Shown piece after piece: positions 32,459 to 40,727 of a stretch of DNA of 44,219 nucleotides. A program made the translations under genes and the position numbers. This DNA is from an uncultured Ruminococcus sp. GTDB lineage: Bacteria; Bacillota; Clostridia; Oscillospirales; Ruminococcaceae. The notes beneath the pieces were generated by a model. That model saw only the letters and a list, made by a program, of their open reading frames with translations, made no database searches and had not been told where the DNA came from. The stretch is from NCBI GenBank assembly GCA_946413815.1, contig CAMKMD010000032.1, positions 1-44,219 on the forward strand, read 5' to 3'. How positions within the stretch are numbered: the stretch's first letter is position 1; each line of letters opens with the position of its first letter.

Positions 32459-32905
32459 ATGAAGATAAAACTAATGGTAAGCGATCAGAGATACGACGAA
32501 ATCGCCTCAGAACTCGTCCGGAAGGGTTTTGAGATAGATGATGACGCAGACCTGATCCTCTCAGAAAACAACTACTGTCCCACACATCTCATAGGCAGGA
32601 AGGGCGAGGAGATCTATCGCCTGAAAACTGCTGAAATAACACACATCGAAAGCTTTTCCCATGATGTTGTCGCACACTCCGGCGGAGAGACCTACAAGCT
32701 GAGCGAATGTCTCCGCAAGCTTGAGGAACTGCTTGATCCGAAGGAATTCATTCGTATCAGTAATTCCGTCATAGTCTCCGCCAACCACATCAAGAGCATA
32801 AAGCCAGCTCTTTCACAGAAATTCGTACTCACACTTACCGACGGCTCACGGGTGGACGTCACACGCTCCTACTACTATATATTCCGTGAGTTCTTCGGGA
32901 TATAA
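32459..32905 (+). CDS. LytTR-type DNA-binding regulator
   Basis: 148 residues. The C-terminal LytTR domain (about 45-147) has EEIYRLKTAEITHIES, YKLSECLRKLEELL, EFIRISNSVIVSANHIKSI and LTLTDGSRVDVTRSYY, the typical beta-rich DNA-binding fold. The N-terminal ~40 residues are too short for a receiver domain, so this is a stand-alone regulator of the type paired with membrane proteins (often DUF3021) that control its activity. The frame of the next gene lies 13 bases downstream. Confidence 0.92.
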   Translation: MKIKLMVSDQRYDEIASELVRKGFEIDDDADLILSENNYCPTHLIGRKGEEIYRLKTAEITHIESFSHDVVAHSGGETYKLSECLRKLEELLDPKEFIRISNSVIVSANHIKSIKPALSQKFVLTLTDGSRVDVTRSYYYIFREFFGI

Positions 32906-32918
32906 AGGAGGTATCACT

Positions 32919-33656
32919 ATGACATTCGCAATATTTATATTCCTTGTCGTTGCTTTAGCAATGTTCATCTATATTCTTATATACAAGCACAGCATAAACA
33001 AGCGGCTTGAAGAGAGCCGTGAAGGCATCGAACCGAGACACAGGGCCATGATGTCGCCGCTAAAATTCGCCTGCTTCCTGATCCTTTCCCTGCTTCTTGC
33101 CTATATCCTGCTCATAACCATAGCCTATGCCGCACTTTCATTCCGTAAAAGCACCGGAAGATCAGCGGGAGGAGAGAGCCCGAAGCTGAGCGTAAGAGCA
33201 TATTCCAGCGACTATGAATCCGTCACAGAGCTCTTTGATCCCACGGGCGATATCCCCGGATATACAAGAGAGGTCATAGACGGCGCCGGATTCCGCTTCA
33301 CAATCTACAACAGTAAAACTATGGGAGCCGACTTCCCGCGCATGATGATCTATGCCGAGTATGACGGCGAGACCGGAAGTGAGCAGACACCCTATCTCGT
33401 TGCCGACTACGGCTATCAAATGAATATGAGAGGTTCAAAAGGCACTTATTATCTTGATCTGAAAAAACAAGGACAGTGGCTCACAGTCAGCGGACATTCC
33501 GTTGAAGGACACCTTGATCTTAACTACTACCTCCTCTCCGGCATCACTGAAACAGATGGGCTGCCTCTTGACGATCTTGAATCACTCTCCGAAATATCAG
33601 GCAGTTACTCCATACCCATCTCCTTTGATATGGAAACAGAAGACCCGGTGGAATAA
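32919..33656 (+). CDS. Two-TM membrane protein cotranscribed with the LytTR regulator
   Basis: 245 residues from the ATG at 32919, which has AAAGGAGG seven bases before it; a longer frame starting inside the LytTR gene is unlikely. Hydrophobic segments at about 3-22 and 45-72 flank a short charged loop. The remaining ~170 residues form an extracytoplasmic, beta-rich domain with DYESVTELFDPTGDIPGY and WLTVSGHSVEGHLDLNYYLLSG. I do not recognise the family, and it does not resemble DUF3021. Position suggests it senses something and restrains the LytTR protein. Confidence 0.78.
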   Translation: MTFAIFIFLVVALAMFIYILIYKHSINKRLEESREGIEPRHRAMMSPLKFACFLILSLLLAYILLITIAYAALSFRKSTGRSAGGESPKLSVRAYSSDYESVTELFDPTGDIPGYTREVIDGAGFRFTIYNSKTMGADFPRMMIYAEYDGETGSEQTPYLVADYGYQMNMRGSKGTYYLDLKKQGQWLTVSGHSVEGHLDLNYYLLSGITETDGLPLDDLESLSEISGSYSIPISFDMETEDPVE

Positions 33657-33695
33657 ACAGGTGCAATGCGCGTATAGCGGCTTTTGCACGTCCTA

Positions 33696-33731
33696 TTGAG
33701 GGAAACCCTTTTGAAAAAGGTTTTCCCTCAA
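33696..33731. repeat. Hairpin TTGAGGGAAA...TTTCCCTCAA
   Basis: TTGAGGGAAACC and GGTTTTCCCTCAA pair around an A/T-rich loop. It follows the LytTR operon and may end it, but it is part of a chain of palindromes through 33931, so a repeat origin is likely. Confidence 0.6.
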
Positions 33732-33755
33732 ACTCCTTTCCGAAAACTTCCGACT

Positions 33756-33797
33756 AATTTTGCCCCCATAGGTCTGAAGACCTATGGGGGCAAAATT
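33756..33797. repeat. Perfect 19-bp stem hairpin inside an ~85-base imperfect palindrome
   Basis: AATTTTGCCCCCATAGGTC, a TGAA loop, and its exact complement. The arms extend imperfectly outwards (CCTTTCCGAAAACTTCC at 33735 against GGAAGTCTTTGGAAGG near 33801). It is stable enough to block transcription both ways. Confidence 0.85.
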
Positions 33798-33823
33798 CAT
33801 TGGAAGTCTTTGGAAGGGGGTAC

Positions 33824-33872
33824 GGGGGTGACTCCCCACAGTGTGGGGAGATGTCGCGCAGCGACAGAGGGG
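33824..33872 (+). repeat. Intergenic repeat R2, copy 2
   Basis: GGTGACTCCCCAC-AGT-GTGGGGAG, then ATGTCGC-GCA-GCGACA and GAGGGGACCGCC. It matches 511-561 in inverted orientation. A GACCTTTCC/GAAAGGTC hairpin follows. With the two palindromes before it and an ATACAGG/CCTGTAT hairpin (33936-33956) downstream of the PPK2 gene, it accounts for the gap 33657-33969. Confidence 0.75.
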
Positions 33873-33969
33873 ACCGCCTCCGTCAGAGGGACCTTTCCTC
33901 AGAAAGGTCTCCCCCGATATAACGTATAAACTGCTATACAGGCATCACCCCTGTATGCGCCGCCTGTTT

Positions 33970-34917
33970 TTAGTCCTTTTTCTTCTTGCTTTTCTTCTTG
34001 GAGGATTTTTCCTTCTCCTCCTGCTTCTTTTCACCCTCATAGTCACCGAGGGATTCCTTCAGTATCTTCGCACACTCATCCAGCTTTGCCTTTTCCTCGT
34101 CGGGAAGCTCAGGGTACTGAGGATCGCAGGATCTCAGTGCATCGAGCAGCAGCTCAGTGATAAGGTAGCGGGTATACCACCTCTGGTCGCCGGGAAGGAC
34201 GTACCACGGGTTGGTCTTGGTGGAGGTCTTGTTTATTACATCATTGAAGCAGTTAAGGTAGGCATCAAACTTGTCCCTTACCTTGAGATCATCCGCGCGG
34301 AACTTCCAGTTCTTCTCCGGCAGTTCTATACGCTCCAGGAGCTGAGCGGTCTGCTCCTCCTTGGATACGTGGAGGAATATCTTTATGATACGGTAGCCGT
34401 TGTCATAGAGGTACTGCTCGAAGTTGTTGACCTGCTCGCAGCGCTCGCCGAAAAAGGTCTTGTCATCCTTGCCGATGATCCTGTCGTTCATATGGTAATG
34501 GGGCTTTATGCCTTCCACCTGTACCGTAACAAGATCCTCATAGTGGCTGCGGTTGAATATAGCTATCTCTCCTCTTCTCGGCACATCGCGGTGGATACGC
34601 CAGAGATAGTCATGAGCCAGCTCGTCAGATGTGGGAGCCTTGTAGGAATGGACCACTACGCCCTGCGGATTGATGCCGCTGAAAACGTTCTTGATAGCGG
34701 AATCCTTTCCGGAGGCATCAAGAGCCTGTATAACAACGATGATGCCCTCTCTGCCGTCTGCATAGAACTTATCCTGAAGCAGAGCAAGCTCCGCCTTGTT
34801 TGCCTCGTACTTTGCGATTATTTCTTCCTTGTCAACTCCGTCATCCTTGCTGTCGGTGGACAGCTTTCTGATATCTACTTTCTTGCCGCCCTTTATTGCA
34901 TACTTGTCTGCTTTCAT
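33970..34917 (-). CDS. Polyphosphate kinase 2 family protein
   Basis: 315 residues. PPK2 enzymes transfer phosphate between polyphosphate and nucleotides (GDP/ADP, or AMP and NDPs in class III). The core (about 50-285) has Walker A-like QALDASGKDSAIKNV, the lid region YKAPTSDELAHDYLWRIHRDVP and Walker B-like IFNRSHYEDLV. DASGKDS and NRSHYED resemble class III, but class cannot be fixed by eye. The last ~25 residues are almost all Lys, Glu and Ser (EKEKSSKKKSKKKK), an unusual basic tail that might bind polyphosphate or nucleic acid. ATG after GGTAAGGTG. Single gene with its own promoter. Confidence 0.93.
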   Translation of the reverse strand: MKADKYAIKGGKKVDIRKLSTDSKDDGVDKEEIIAKYEANKAELALLQDKFYADGREGIIVVIQALDASGKDSAIKNVFSGINPQGVVVHSYKAPTSDELAHDYLWRIHRDVPRRGEIAIFNRSHYEDLVTVQVEGIKPHYHMNDRIIGKDDKTFFGERCEQVNNFEQYLYDNGYRIIKIFLHVSKEEQTAQLLERIELPEKNWKFRADDLKVRDKFDAYLNCFNDVINKTSTKTNPWYVLPGDQRWYTRYLITELLLDALRSCDPQYPELPDEEKAKLDECAKILKESLGDYEGEKKQEEKEKSSKKKSKKKKD

Positions 34918-34967
34918 GGCACACCTTACCTTTCAGATAATGATTACAGGCCTCAGGCCTTAGGTCT

Positions 34968-34996
34968 ATTATAACATATATTATCACGATAGTAAA
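34968..34996 (-). promoter_or_regulatory. Promoter of the PPK2 gene
   Basis: TTTACT, 17-base spacer, TATAAT with an extended -10 (TGT) on the minus strand. The leader contains AGGCCTGAGGCCT, a small dyad (34948-34962). Confidence 0.78.
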
Positions 34997-35187
34997 GAGA
35001 TTTTTGATATTTCTGACCAAGAATATGTATCATATTTCGTAGGCAATTGCGTTGGAGCATTCAGAAGCCTACTCTCGCAAAGCATGAGCAGTTCCTTTAT
35101 ACATGAATCTGGAGGCGGGGCGACGTAGGCATCGCCCCCCCACACAAGCCCGAAAGCCATTACTCAAACTAACAGCGCATATTATGT

Positions 35188-35371
35188 CACCCGTACGATA
35201 GCCGCCTTTAGCCTGCTGGTCTGAAAAAAGCAAAAGCTGACAGGAGGGGGTGGAGGGAAAGGAAGGGGGAGTCCAGAGGGGGAAAACTTGGGACGGGGGA
35301 GGATGTCAGCTTTTACTGCGGTTTTCTTTTCCTCACCCGGGTCCCATGGTTTCCCCCTCTGGCTTTGTGAG
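35188..35371 (-). repeat. Interspersed intergenic repeat R1, copy 3 (inverted, degenerate)
   Basis: Read on the minus strand it follows the R1 order: CACAAAGCCAGAGGG, GAAAAGAAAACCGCAG, CTGGACTCCC, TTTGCTTTTTTCAGACCAGCAGGCTAAA, then TATCGTACGGGT. It faces copy 2 across about 90 bases, giving a large inverted pair. The gene-free stretch 34918-35796 holds the PPK2 promoter, copies 2 and 3, and the rplQ terminator; nothing recognised at 35000-35187. Confidence 0.7.
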
Positions 35372-35463
35372 TATAAGTAAGATGTTACGATGAATTGAAG
35401 AAAAGAACGAAAAATTATATATTCTCTGTATCATCTTCAGTGATTTGCAAAATCTCACACAAA

Positions 35464-35659
35464 GCCAAAGAGGAACACCTCCCGGGGCAAGGAGGGAGGG
35501 AAAAAGAAAACCGCAGCAAAAACCGGCATTTCCCTCCCTCCTTTCCCCTCACGGTTTTCCTCTCTGGACTCTCTTTTCCCTCGCCCCTTTCTTCCCACCC
35601 ATTGCCGGTTTTTGCTTTCATTTCAGACACGCAGACTAAAGTAGGCTATCGCACGGGTA
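35464..35659 (+). repeat. Interspersed intergenic repeat R1, copy 2
   Basis: Shares with 415-669 the blocks GCCAAAGAGGAA, GGAGGGAGGGAAAAAGAAAA, CAAAAACCGGCATTTCCC, TTTTCCTCTCTGGACTC, GCCGGTTTTTGCTTT and CAGACACGCAG, ending GGCTATCGCACGGGTA. It lacks module R2. Reading frames across it are not conserved with copy 1. Confidence 0.85.
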
Positions 35660-35751
35660 ACCTGATGTATGATGTTACTTTTAATTGCCGGTGGTTTAAT
35701 GTGTAGGGGGCGATGCCGCTCACTCTTCCTTAATTCTGCATTCAGGGCATG

Positions 35752-35780
35752 AAAAAACCGCCCTCCCGAGGGAGAGCGGT
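35752..35780 (-). terminator. Terminator of the ribosomal protein operon
   Basis: On the minus strand CCGCTCTCCC pairs with GGGAGGGCGG (one mismatch), followed by TTTTTTC, 17 bases past the rplQ stop. Confidence 0.9.
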
Positions 35781-35796
35781 GTATTACGTATAAGGC

Positions 35797-36141
35797 TTAG
35801 TCAACCAGCTTGATGATCGCCATCTCAGCAGCATCACCGCGGCGGGGTCCGATCTTTACGATCTGTGTGTAACCGCCGTTCTTGTCAGCGTACTTGGGTG
35901 AGATCTCATCGAAAAGCTTCTTGGCAACAGCTTCCTTTGTTACGTAAGCCATTACCTGACGCTTGGAGTGCAGATCATTTGTCTTACCGATGGTAATCAT
36001 CTTCTCTGCAACAGCACGAACTTCCTTTGCTCTTGTAACGGTAGTCTCGATCTGACCGTTCTCAAGAAGGAAAGTAACCATGCCTCTGAGCATTGCCTTT
36101 CTGTGATCAGATGTTCTGCCCAGCTTTCTTGTACCCGGCAT
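35797..36141 (-). CDS. rplQ: 50S ribosomal protein L17
   Basis: 114 residues. Large-subunit protein near the exit tunnel. Starts [21 protein letters not shown], the family's N-terminal signature, from the ATG at 36141 with AAAGGAG eight bases upstream; a GTG three codons earlier would add residues not seen in the family. Contains AEKMITIGK and ends with [12 protein letters not shown]. Last gene of the cluster, after rpoA. Confidence 0.98.
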   Translation of the reverse strand: MPGTRKLGRTSDHRKAMLRGMVTFLLENGQIETTVTRAKEVRAVAEKMITIGKTNDLHSKRQVMAYVTKEAVAKKLFDEISPKYADKNGGYTQIVKIGPRRGDAAEMAIIKLVD

Positions 36142-36170
36142 GTTATTCACTCCTTTTCTAATTCAGTGGT

Positions 36171-37136
36171 TTATTCCTCTTCGGAGGAGAGATCGAAGCC
36201 CAGTGACTGGAGCTTCTCCTTTACCTCATCGAAGGACTTCTTTCCGAGGTTTCTGACCTTCATCATTTCTTCCTCAGACTTGTTGATAAGGTCATCTACG
36301 GTATTGATTCCGGCACGCTTCAGACAGTTGAAGGAACGTACCGATAAGTCAAGATCCTCAATGGTCATCTCCAGGATCTTCTCCTTGCCCTTTTCGTCCT
36401 TTTCTACAAGGACCTCAGCCAGACCGGCCTCTTCAGAGAGGTCGATGAACAGCTTGAGATGCTCGTTGAGGAGATTGGCTGCCTGCGACAGTGCTTCCTT
36501 AGCGGAGATAGTACCATCGGTCCATACCTCCATGGTGAGCTTGTCGTAGTCTGTTACCTGTCCCAGACGGGTGTCCTCTACAGTGTAGTTGACCTTTAAT
36601 ACAGGTGTGTAGATACTGTCAACAGCGATAACATCAACAGGCATATTGATCTGCTTCTTGTTACGCTCAGCAGAGACATAGCCTCTGCCCTTGTCGATAG
36701 TGATCTCCATGTAAAGCTTTGAGTCCTTACCCAGTGTAGCTATGTGCATACCGGGATCGAGGATAGTCACCTCAGAATCAGCCTTGATGTCGCCGGCAGT
36801 GATCTCGCACTCGCCTTCTGCTTCAACATAGACTGTCTTCGGACTATCACCCGTGAGCTTAGCTGTAAGGCCCTTGATGCTGAGGATTATTTCCGTTACG
36901 TCCTCTTTTACGCCCGGAATTGTTGATAACTCATGGTGAATGGTTCCATCCTTGCCCTGAAGCTTAACGGATGTTACCGCTACACCAGGAAGTGAGGAGA
37001 GCAGCACACGCCTGAGACTGTTTCCGAGAGTAATTCCGTATCCCCGCTCCAGCGGTGCTAAAACGAACTTGCCGTATTTGCCGTCACTCTTAAGCTCGAC
37101 AACGTCGATATCCGGCTTATTGATCTTTTCCAGCAT
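36171..37136 (-). CDS. rpoA: DNA-directed RNA polymerase subunit alpha
   Basis: 321 residues. The N-terminal domain (about 1-230) dimerises and nucleates polymerase assembly ([20 protein letters not shown]). The C-terminal domain (about 250-315) contacts UP elements and activators ([40 protein letters not shown]). I use the ATG at 37136, with AGGAGGG before it; the seven extra codons of the longer frame are not part of the family. Confidence 0.99.
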   Translation of the reverse strand: MLEKINKPDIDVVELKSDGKYGKFVLAPLERGYGITLGNSLRRVLLSSLPGVAVTSVKLQGKDGTIHHELSTIPGVKEDVTEIILSIKGLTAKLTGDSPKTVYVEAEGECEITAGDIKADSEVTILDPGMHIATLGKDSKLYMEITIDKGRGYVSAERNKKQINMPVDVIAVDSIYTPVLKVNYTVEDTRLGQVTDYDKLTMEVWTDGTISAKEALSQAANLLNEHLKLFIDLSEEAGLAEVLVEKDEKGKEKILEMTIEDLDLSVRSFNCLKRAGINTVDDLINKSEEEMMKVRNLGKKSFDEVKEKLQSLGFDLSSEEE

Positions 37137-37225
37137 AAAAACCCTCCTGTTTCGCAATAATGATTTGTATTATTGTAATTTGAGTTATAATTGACTCTGC
37201 AAGTAATCTGAGATAAGTCTCAGGA

Positions 37226-37825
37226 TTACTTGGAGTACAGCTCGACGATGAGGTGAGTAGCTACCTCGTAGTCAAGATCCTCAGCTGAGGGGAGGCGGTT
37301 AACTGTTGCTGAGAAATCGTCCTTGTTAGCTGTGAGCCATGAAGGAACGAGTCTGTCCTTGGTCTCCTCAACGGTAGCCTTGAACTTCTCAGATGTTCTG
37401 TCCTTCTCCCTGAGAGCGATTACATCGCCGATCTTAACCCTGTAGGAGGGGATATTTACCTTCTTGCCGTTTACTGTGTAGTGGCTGTGCACTACCAGCT
37501 GTCTTGCCTCACGTCTTGTAAGTGCAAGACCCATTCTGTATACTACGCTGTCAAGTCTTGTCTCGAGGCAAGTGATGAGGTTGTCACCGGTCTTGCCTTC
37601 CATCTTTGAAGCGATCTCGAAGTAGTGCTCGAACTGCTTCTCGAGTACGCCATAGATGAACTTGAGCTTCTGCTTCTCCTTGAGCTGGAGACCGTACTCA
37701 GAAATCTTCTTTCTGTTGTTTGCGTTCTTGAAACGGATGGACTCCTTCTTGGAAACGCCCATTACAGCCGGGCTGATGCCCAGATATCTGCATCTCTTAA
37801 GAATAGGTTCTCTCTGAACTGCCAT
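37226..37825 (-). CDS. rpsD: 30S ribosomal protein S4
   Basis: 199 residues. Primary 16S rRNA binding protein. S4 N-terminal domain then the S4 RNA-binding module (LETRLDSVVYRMGLALTRREARQLVVHSHYTVNGKKV). The N-terminus lacks the cysteine zinc motif found in some S4 proteins. It lies between rpsK and rpoA, as in most Firmicutes. AGGAGGTGCATTAAA precedes the ATG. Confidence 0.98.
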   Translation of the reverse strand: MAVQREPILKRCRYLGISPAVMGVSKKESIRFKNANNRKKISEYGLQLKEKQKLKFIYGVLEKQFEHYFEIASKMEGKTGDNLITCLETRLDSVVYRMGLALTRREARQLVVHSHYTVNGKKVNIPSYRVKIGDVIALREKDRTSEKFKATVEETKDRLVPSWLTANKDDFSATVNRLPSAEDLDYEVATHLIVELYSK

Positions 37826-37846
37826 TTTAATGCACCTCCTGTGGGA

Positions 37847-38251
37847 TTAGACACGACGTCTCTTGGGCGGACGGCAGCCATTGTGAGGAATGGGAGTAAC
37901 GTCCTTGATCATGCGAACCTCAAGGCCTACGGTCTGGAGTGCTCTGATAGCAGCCTCACGACCTGCGCCGGGTCCCTTTACGTAAACCTCAACATACTTG
38001 AGGCCGTGCTCCATAGCAGCCTTTGCAGCTGTCTCAGCTGCAGTCTGTGCAGCGAAAGGAGTTGACTTCTTAGATCCTCTGAAGCCAAGCTCACCAGCGC
38101 TTGCCCATGAAATAGCGTTGCCTGCTGTGTCGGTGATAGTTACGATCGTGTTATTGAAAGTGGACTGAATGTGTACAGCACCGCTCTCGATATTCTTACG
38201 CTCTCTGCGTCTTCTGATTGTGGTAACCTTTTTACCCTTCTGCTGTGCCAA
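37847..38251 (-). CDS. rpsK: 30S ribosomal protein S11
   Basis: 134 residues. Forms part of the platform near the mRNA exit. Conserved [37 protein letters not shown] and a C-terminus with [13 protein letters not shown]. The start codon appears to be TTG, with AGGAGG nine bases upstream; the nearer ATG is out of frame and runs only eight codons. The non-ATG start is the only oddity. Confidence 0.97.
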   Translation of the reverse strand: MAQQKGKKVTTIRRRRERKNIESGAVHIQSTFNNTIVTITDTAGNAISWASAGELGFRGSKKSTPFAAQTAAETAAKAAMEHGLKYVEVYVKGPGAGREAAIRALQTVGLEVRMIKDVTPIPHNGCRPPKRRRV

Positions 38252-38265
38252 AGTTCATGACCTCC

Positions 38266-38634
38266 TTACTTCTTCTTGTTTGCGATGGTCTTTACAGGGC
38301 CCTTGCGGGTTCTTGCGTTGGTCTTGGTTCTCTGTCCTCTTACAGGGAGACCCTTTCTGTGACGAACGCCTCTGTAGCAGCCGATCTCAACAAGTCTCTT
38401 GATGTTGAGAGATACCTCACGACGGAGATCACCCTCAACAGTGTAGTTTGCATCAATGTAGTCACGGAGCTTAGCTACGTCTTCCTCGGCAAGGTCCTTA
38501 ACTCTTATATCAGGGTCAACACCTGTAGCCTCGAGGATCTTAGTTGCAGTCGGACGGCCGATTCCGAAGATGTATGTGAGTCCGATCTCGACTCTCTTAT
38601 TTCTCGGAAGGTCTACGCCAGCTATTCTTGCCAT
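38266..38634 (-). CDS. rpsM: 30S ribosomal protein S13
   Basis: 122 residues. Head protein contacting the tRNA and the large subunit. [26 protein letters not shown] at the start, [25 protein letters not shown] near the basic C-terminus. Fourteen bases before rpsK. Confidence 0.99.
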   Translation of the reverse strand: MARIAGVDLPRNKRVEIGLTYIFGIGRPTATKILEATGVDPDIRVKDLAEEDVAKLRDYIDANYTVEGDLRREVSLNIKRLVEIGCYRGVRHRKGLPVRGQRTKTNARTRKGPVKTIANKKK

Positions 38635-38664
38635 ATGAATTTACCTCCATTGTTACGCCGGGGA

Positions 38665-38778
38665 TCAGCCCTGACGCTGCTTATGCTTAGGATTTTCGCA
38701 GATAACCATGATTCTGCCCTTACGTTTGATAACCTTGCACTTTTCGCACATGGGTTTTACTGAAGGTCTTACTTTCAT
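38665..38778 (-). CDS. rpmJ: 50S ribosomal protein L36
   Basis: 37 residues: begins [21 protein letters not shown] and ends with [12 protein letters not shown]. The CxxC...C...H zinc-binding set (CEKC, then C and H) is intact, so this is the zinc form of L36. AGGAGGTAATTTCA precedes the ATG. It lies in the expected place between infA and rpsM. Confidence 0.97.
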   Translation of the reverse strand: MKVRPSVKPMCEKCKVIKRKGRIMVICENPKHKQRQG

Positions 38779-38821
38779 TGAAATTACCTCCTTTTACGGA
38801 TAGCGGGATCTTATCCCTTGT

Positions 38822-39040
38822 TTACTTTACTCTCCAGGTGATCCTGCCCTTTGACAGGTCATAGGGTGACATTTCAAGCTTCACCTTATCACCGGGAACG
38901 ATCCTGATATAGTTCATTCTGAGCTTGCCGGACACGTGGGAAAGAACCTCGTGGCCGTTCTCGAGCTGTACCTTGAACATTGCGTTGGGCAGCGCGTCAG
39001 TTACGACGCCCTCTACCTCGATTACATCTTCTTTAGACAC
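38822..39040 (-). CDS. infA: Translation initiation factor IF-1
   Basis: 72 residues, the family length. OB-fold protein that binds the A site of the 30S subunit during initiation. [13 protein letters not shown], then [26 protein letters not shown] and the ending [11 protein letters not shown]. The start codon is GTG with GGAGG eight bases upstream. Confidence 0.98.
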   Translation of the reverse strand: MSKEDVIEVEGVVTDALPNAMFKVQLENGHEVLSHVSGKLRMNYIRIVPGDKVKLEMSPYDLSKGRITWRVK

Positions 39041-39053
39041 TTGATGACCCTCC

Positions 39054-39314
39054 TTACTCTGCGCTTCCGGCTTCCCGGAGCAGCGTTCTGAGCTTCTTAT
39101 CAGTTATATCGCTTAAATTGATCATACTGCCTGTGGCTCGGATATGCTTCATGTTCTTGCGCTTGGGCCTGGCGAGCTTTCTCGTCTTGCCGTCCGCTAT
39201 CATGCAGTATCCTTCGCTGACCTCCGTTACCACGAAGAAACCGCCGTAGGGGTTCTCCATGTCACGGCCTGCGTCAGCTCTTACCACTGAGCCTGCCTGC
39301 ACCTTGTTTAACAC
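39054..39314 (-). CDS. KOW domain RNA-binding protein (L14e/L27e-like)
   Basis: 86 residues. A KOW-type small beta domain (about 5-45: [32 protein letters not shown]) followed by a basic stretch [10 protein letters not shown]. Proteins of this type lie between map and infA in many Firmicutes and are annotated as ribosomal protein L14E/L6E/L27E-like; their place on the ribosome is not settled. GTG start with GGAGG seven bases before. Gap to infA is 13 bases. Confidence 0.9.
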   Translation of the reverse strand: MLNKVQAGSVVRADAGRDMENPYGGFFVVTEVSEGYCMIADGKTRKLARPKRKNMKHIRATGSMINLSDITDKKLRTLLREAGSAE

Positions 39315-39327
39315 GATGTGACCTCCG

Positions 39328-40080
39328 TCAGGATTCTGTCAGAATAACGGGACCGTCAGGAGTTATTGCGATCATATGCTCGAAATGAGCTGACAGCGAA
39401 CCGTTCTTTGTAACAACGGTCCAGTTGTCGTTAAGGGTTCTAACATCGTCGCCTCTTGCGTTTATCATCGGCTCGATGCAGATCGTCATGCCGGCGACCA
39501 GTCTCGGGCCCCTTCCGGGCTTGCCCCAGTTTGGTATCTCCGGCGATTCATGGACCTCTCTGCCGATGCCGTGGCCGCAGTAATTTCTTACGATTCCGTA
39601 GCCTCGTGAGGCACAGTACTCCTCAACAGCATGAGATATGTCTCCGATACGGTTTCCGACCTGAGCCTGAGCGATACCTTCGTAAAGGGATTTCTCAGTG
39701 ACCTCAAGAAGTGCCTTTGCTTCATCAGTTATCTTGCCTACCGGGAAGGTCCAGCAGCTGTCGGCGTTGTAGCCGTTATAGGCGGCTCCCGTGTCGATGC
39801 TCACTATATCGCCTTCCTTCAGGCGGTGACTGGCCTTCGGGATACCGTGGATCACTTCCTCGTTTACCGAGATACAAGCGTGACCCGGGAACCCGTAAAG
39901 ACCTTTGAATGCTGATTTACAGCCGTGTCTGGCGTAGTATTCACCCACCAGCTTATCTACATCAAGTGTAGTCATACCCGGCTTCAATCTTTCACCGGCA
40001 TACCATATTGCGTCGTGGGTTATCCTACCCGCTTCACGCATTATGGCAAGCTCGGTCTTTGATTTGATGGTTATACTCAT
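39328..40080 (-). CDS. map: Methionine aminopeptidase, type I
   Basis: 250 residues. Removes the initiator methionine of nascent proteins. The five metal ligands of the pita-bread fold are in place: Asp in VSIDTGAAYNGYNAD (two), His in CGHGIGREVHESPEIPNW, Glu in CIEPMIN and a final Glu/His region at AHFEHMIAI. The ATG overlaps the adk stop (TGATG). Confidence 0.98.
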   Translation of the reverse strand: MSITIKSKTELAIMREAGRITHDAIWYAGERLKPGMTTLDVDKLVGEYYARHGCKSAFKGLYGFPGHACISVNEEVIHGIPKASHRLKEGDIVSIDTGAAYNGYNADSCWTFPVGKITDEAKALLEVTEKSLYEGIAQAQVGNRIGDISHAVEEYCASRGYGIVRNYCGHGIGREVHESPEIPNWGKPGRGPRLVAGMTICIEPMINARGDDVRTLNDNWTVVTKNGSLSAHFEHMIAITPDGPVILTES

Positions 40081-40715
40081 CAGTTTACTCCTACTGCTGC
40101 AAGAGTAAGTCTGGAAGTGTCTGCTACTTCCTCCTGGCCCTCTACTGTCACAAGCTTGCCCTGTGATTCGTAGTAGTCCTTGAGAGGAGCAGTCTTCTCG
40201 TGGTAGGTAGCCAGTCTGTCAAGCACTACCTCGGGCTGGTCGTCCTTGCGGATGATAGTTGCGTCGCCGCACTTATCGCATACGCCCTCGACCTTGGTGG
40301 GCTTGTACTGGATGTGATATGATGCGCCGCATCCCTGGCAGACACGTCTGCCTGAGACTCTCTGCTTGATCGTCTCATCGGGAACGAAGATCTCTATTAC
40401 CTTGTCGATCTGGATACCCATGCTGTCAAGAGCCTCTGCCTGGGGAACAGTTCTGGGGAATCCATCGAGGATGAATCCGTTCTTGCAGTCGTCCTCAGCG
40501 ATCCTCTCCTTGAGGATACCGATCACGATATCATCTGATACGAGAGCGCCTGCATCCATAGCAGCCTTAGCCTTAAGGCCGTACTCGGTGCCGTTCTTGG
40601 CTGCCTCACGAAGAATGTTGCCTGTTGAGATCTGCGGGATACCGAGAGCATCGGAAACGACCTCTGCCTGTGTACCCTTGCCCGCACCGGGAGCGCCTAA
40701 GAAAATAAGGTTCAT
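40080..40715 (-). CDS. adk: Adenylate kinase
   Basis: 211 residues. Interconverts AMP, ADP and ATP. P-loop GAPGAGKGTQA (8-18), NMP-binding ISTGNILREA, FILDGFPRT, and a long LID domain with a four-cysteine zinc site (CQGCG ... CDKCG), typical of Gram-positive adenylate kinases. Located between secY and map as usual. Confidence 0.99.
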   Translation of the reverse strand: MNLIFLGAPGAGKGTQAEVVSDALGIPQISTGNILREAAKNGTEYGLKAKAAMDAGALVSDDIVIGILKERIAEDDCKNGFILDGFPRTVPQAEALDSMGIQIDKVIEIFVPDETIKQRVSGRRVCQGCGASYHIQYKPTKVEGVCDKCGDATIIRKDDQPEVVLDRLATYHEKTAPLKDYYESQGKLVTVEGQEEVADTSRLTLAAVGVN

Positions 40716-40727
40716 ACTGTTCCTCCT

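Noticed and set aside
33841..34974. 377-codon plus-strand frame opposite the PPK2 gene
   Set aside because: Antisense of a gene with clear PPK2 motifs; it begins in repeat R2.
35395..35706. 103-codon plus-strand frame before the ribosomal cluster
   Set aside because: It covers R1 copy 2 and flanking sequence; its translation is not conserved with the frame at 409-648 and no promoter or SD supports it.
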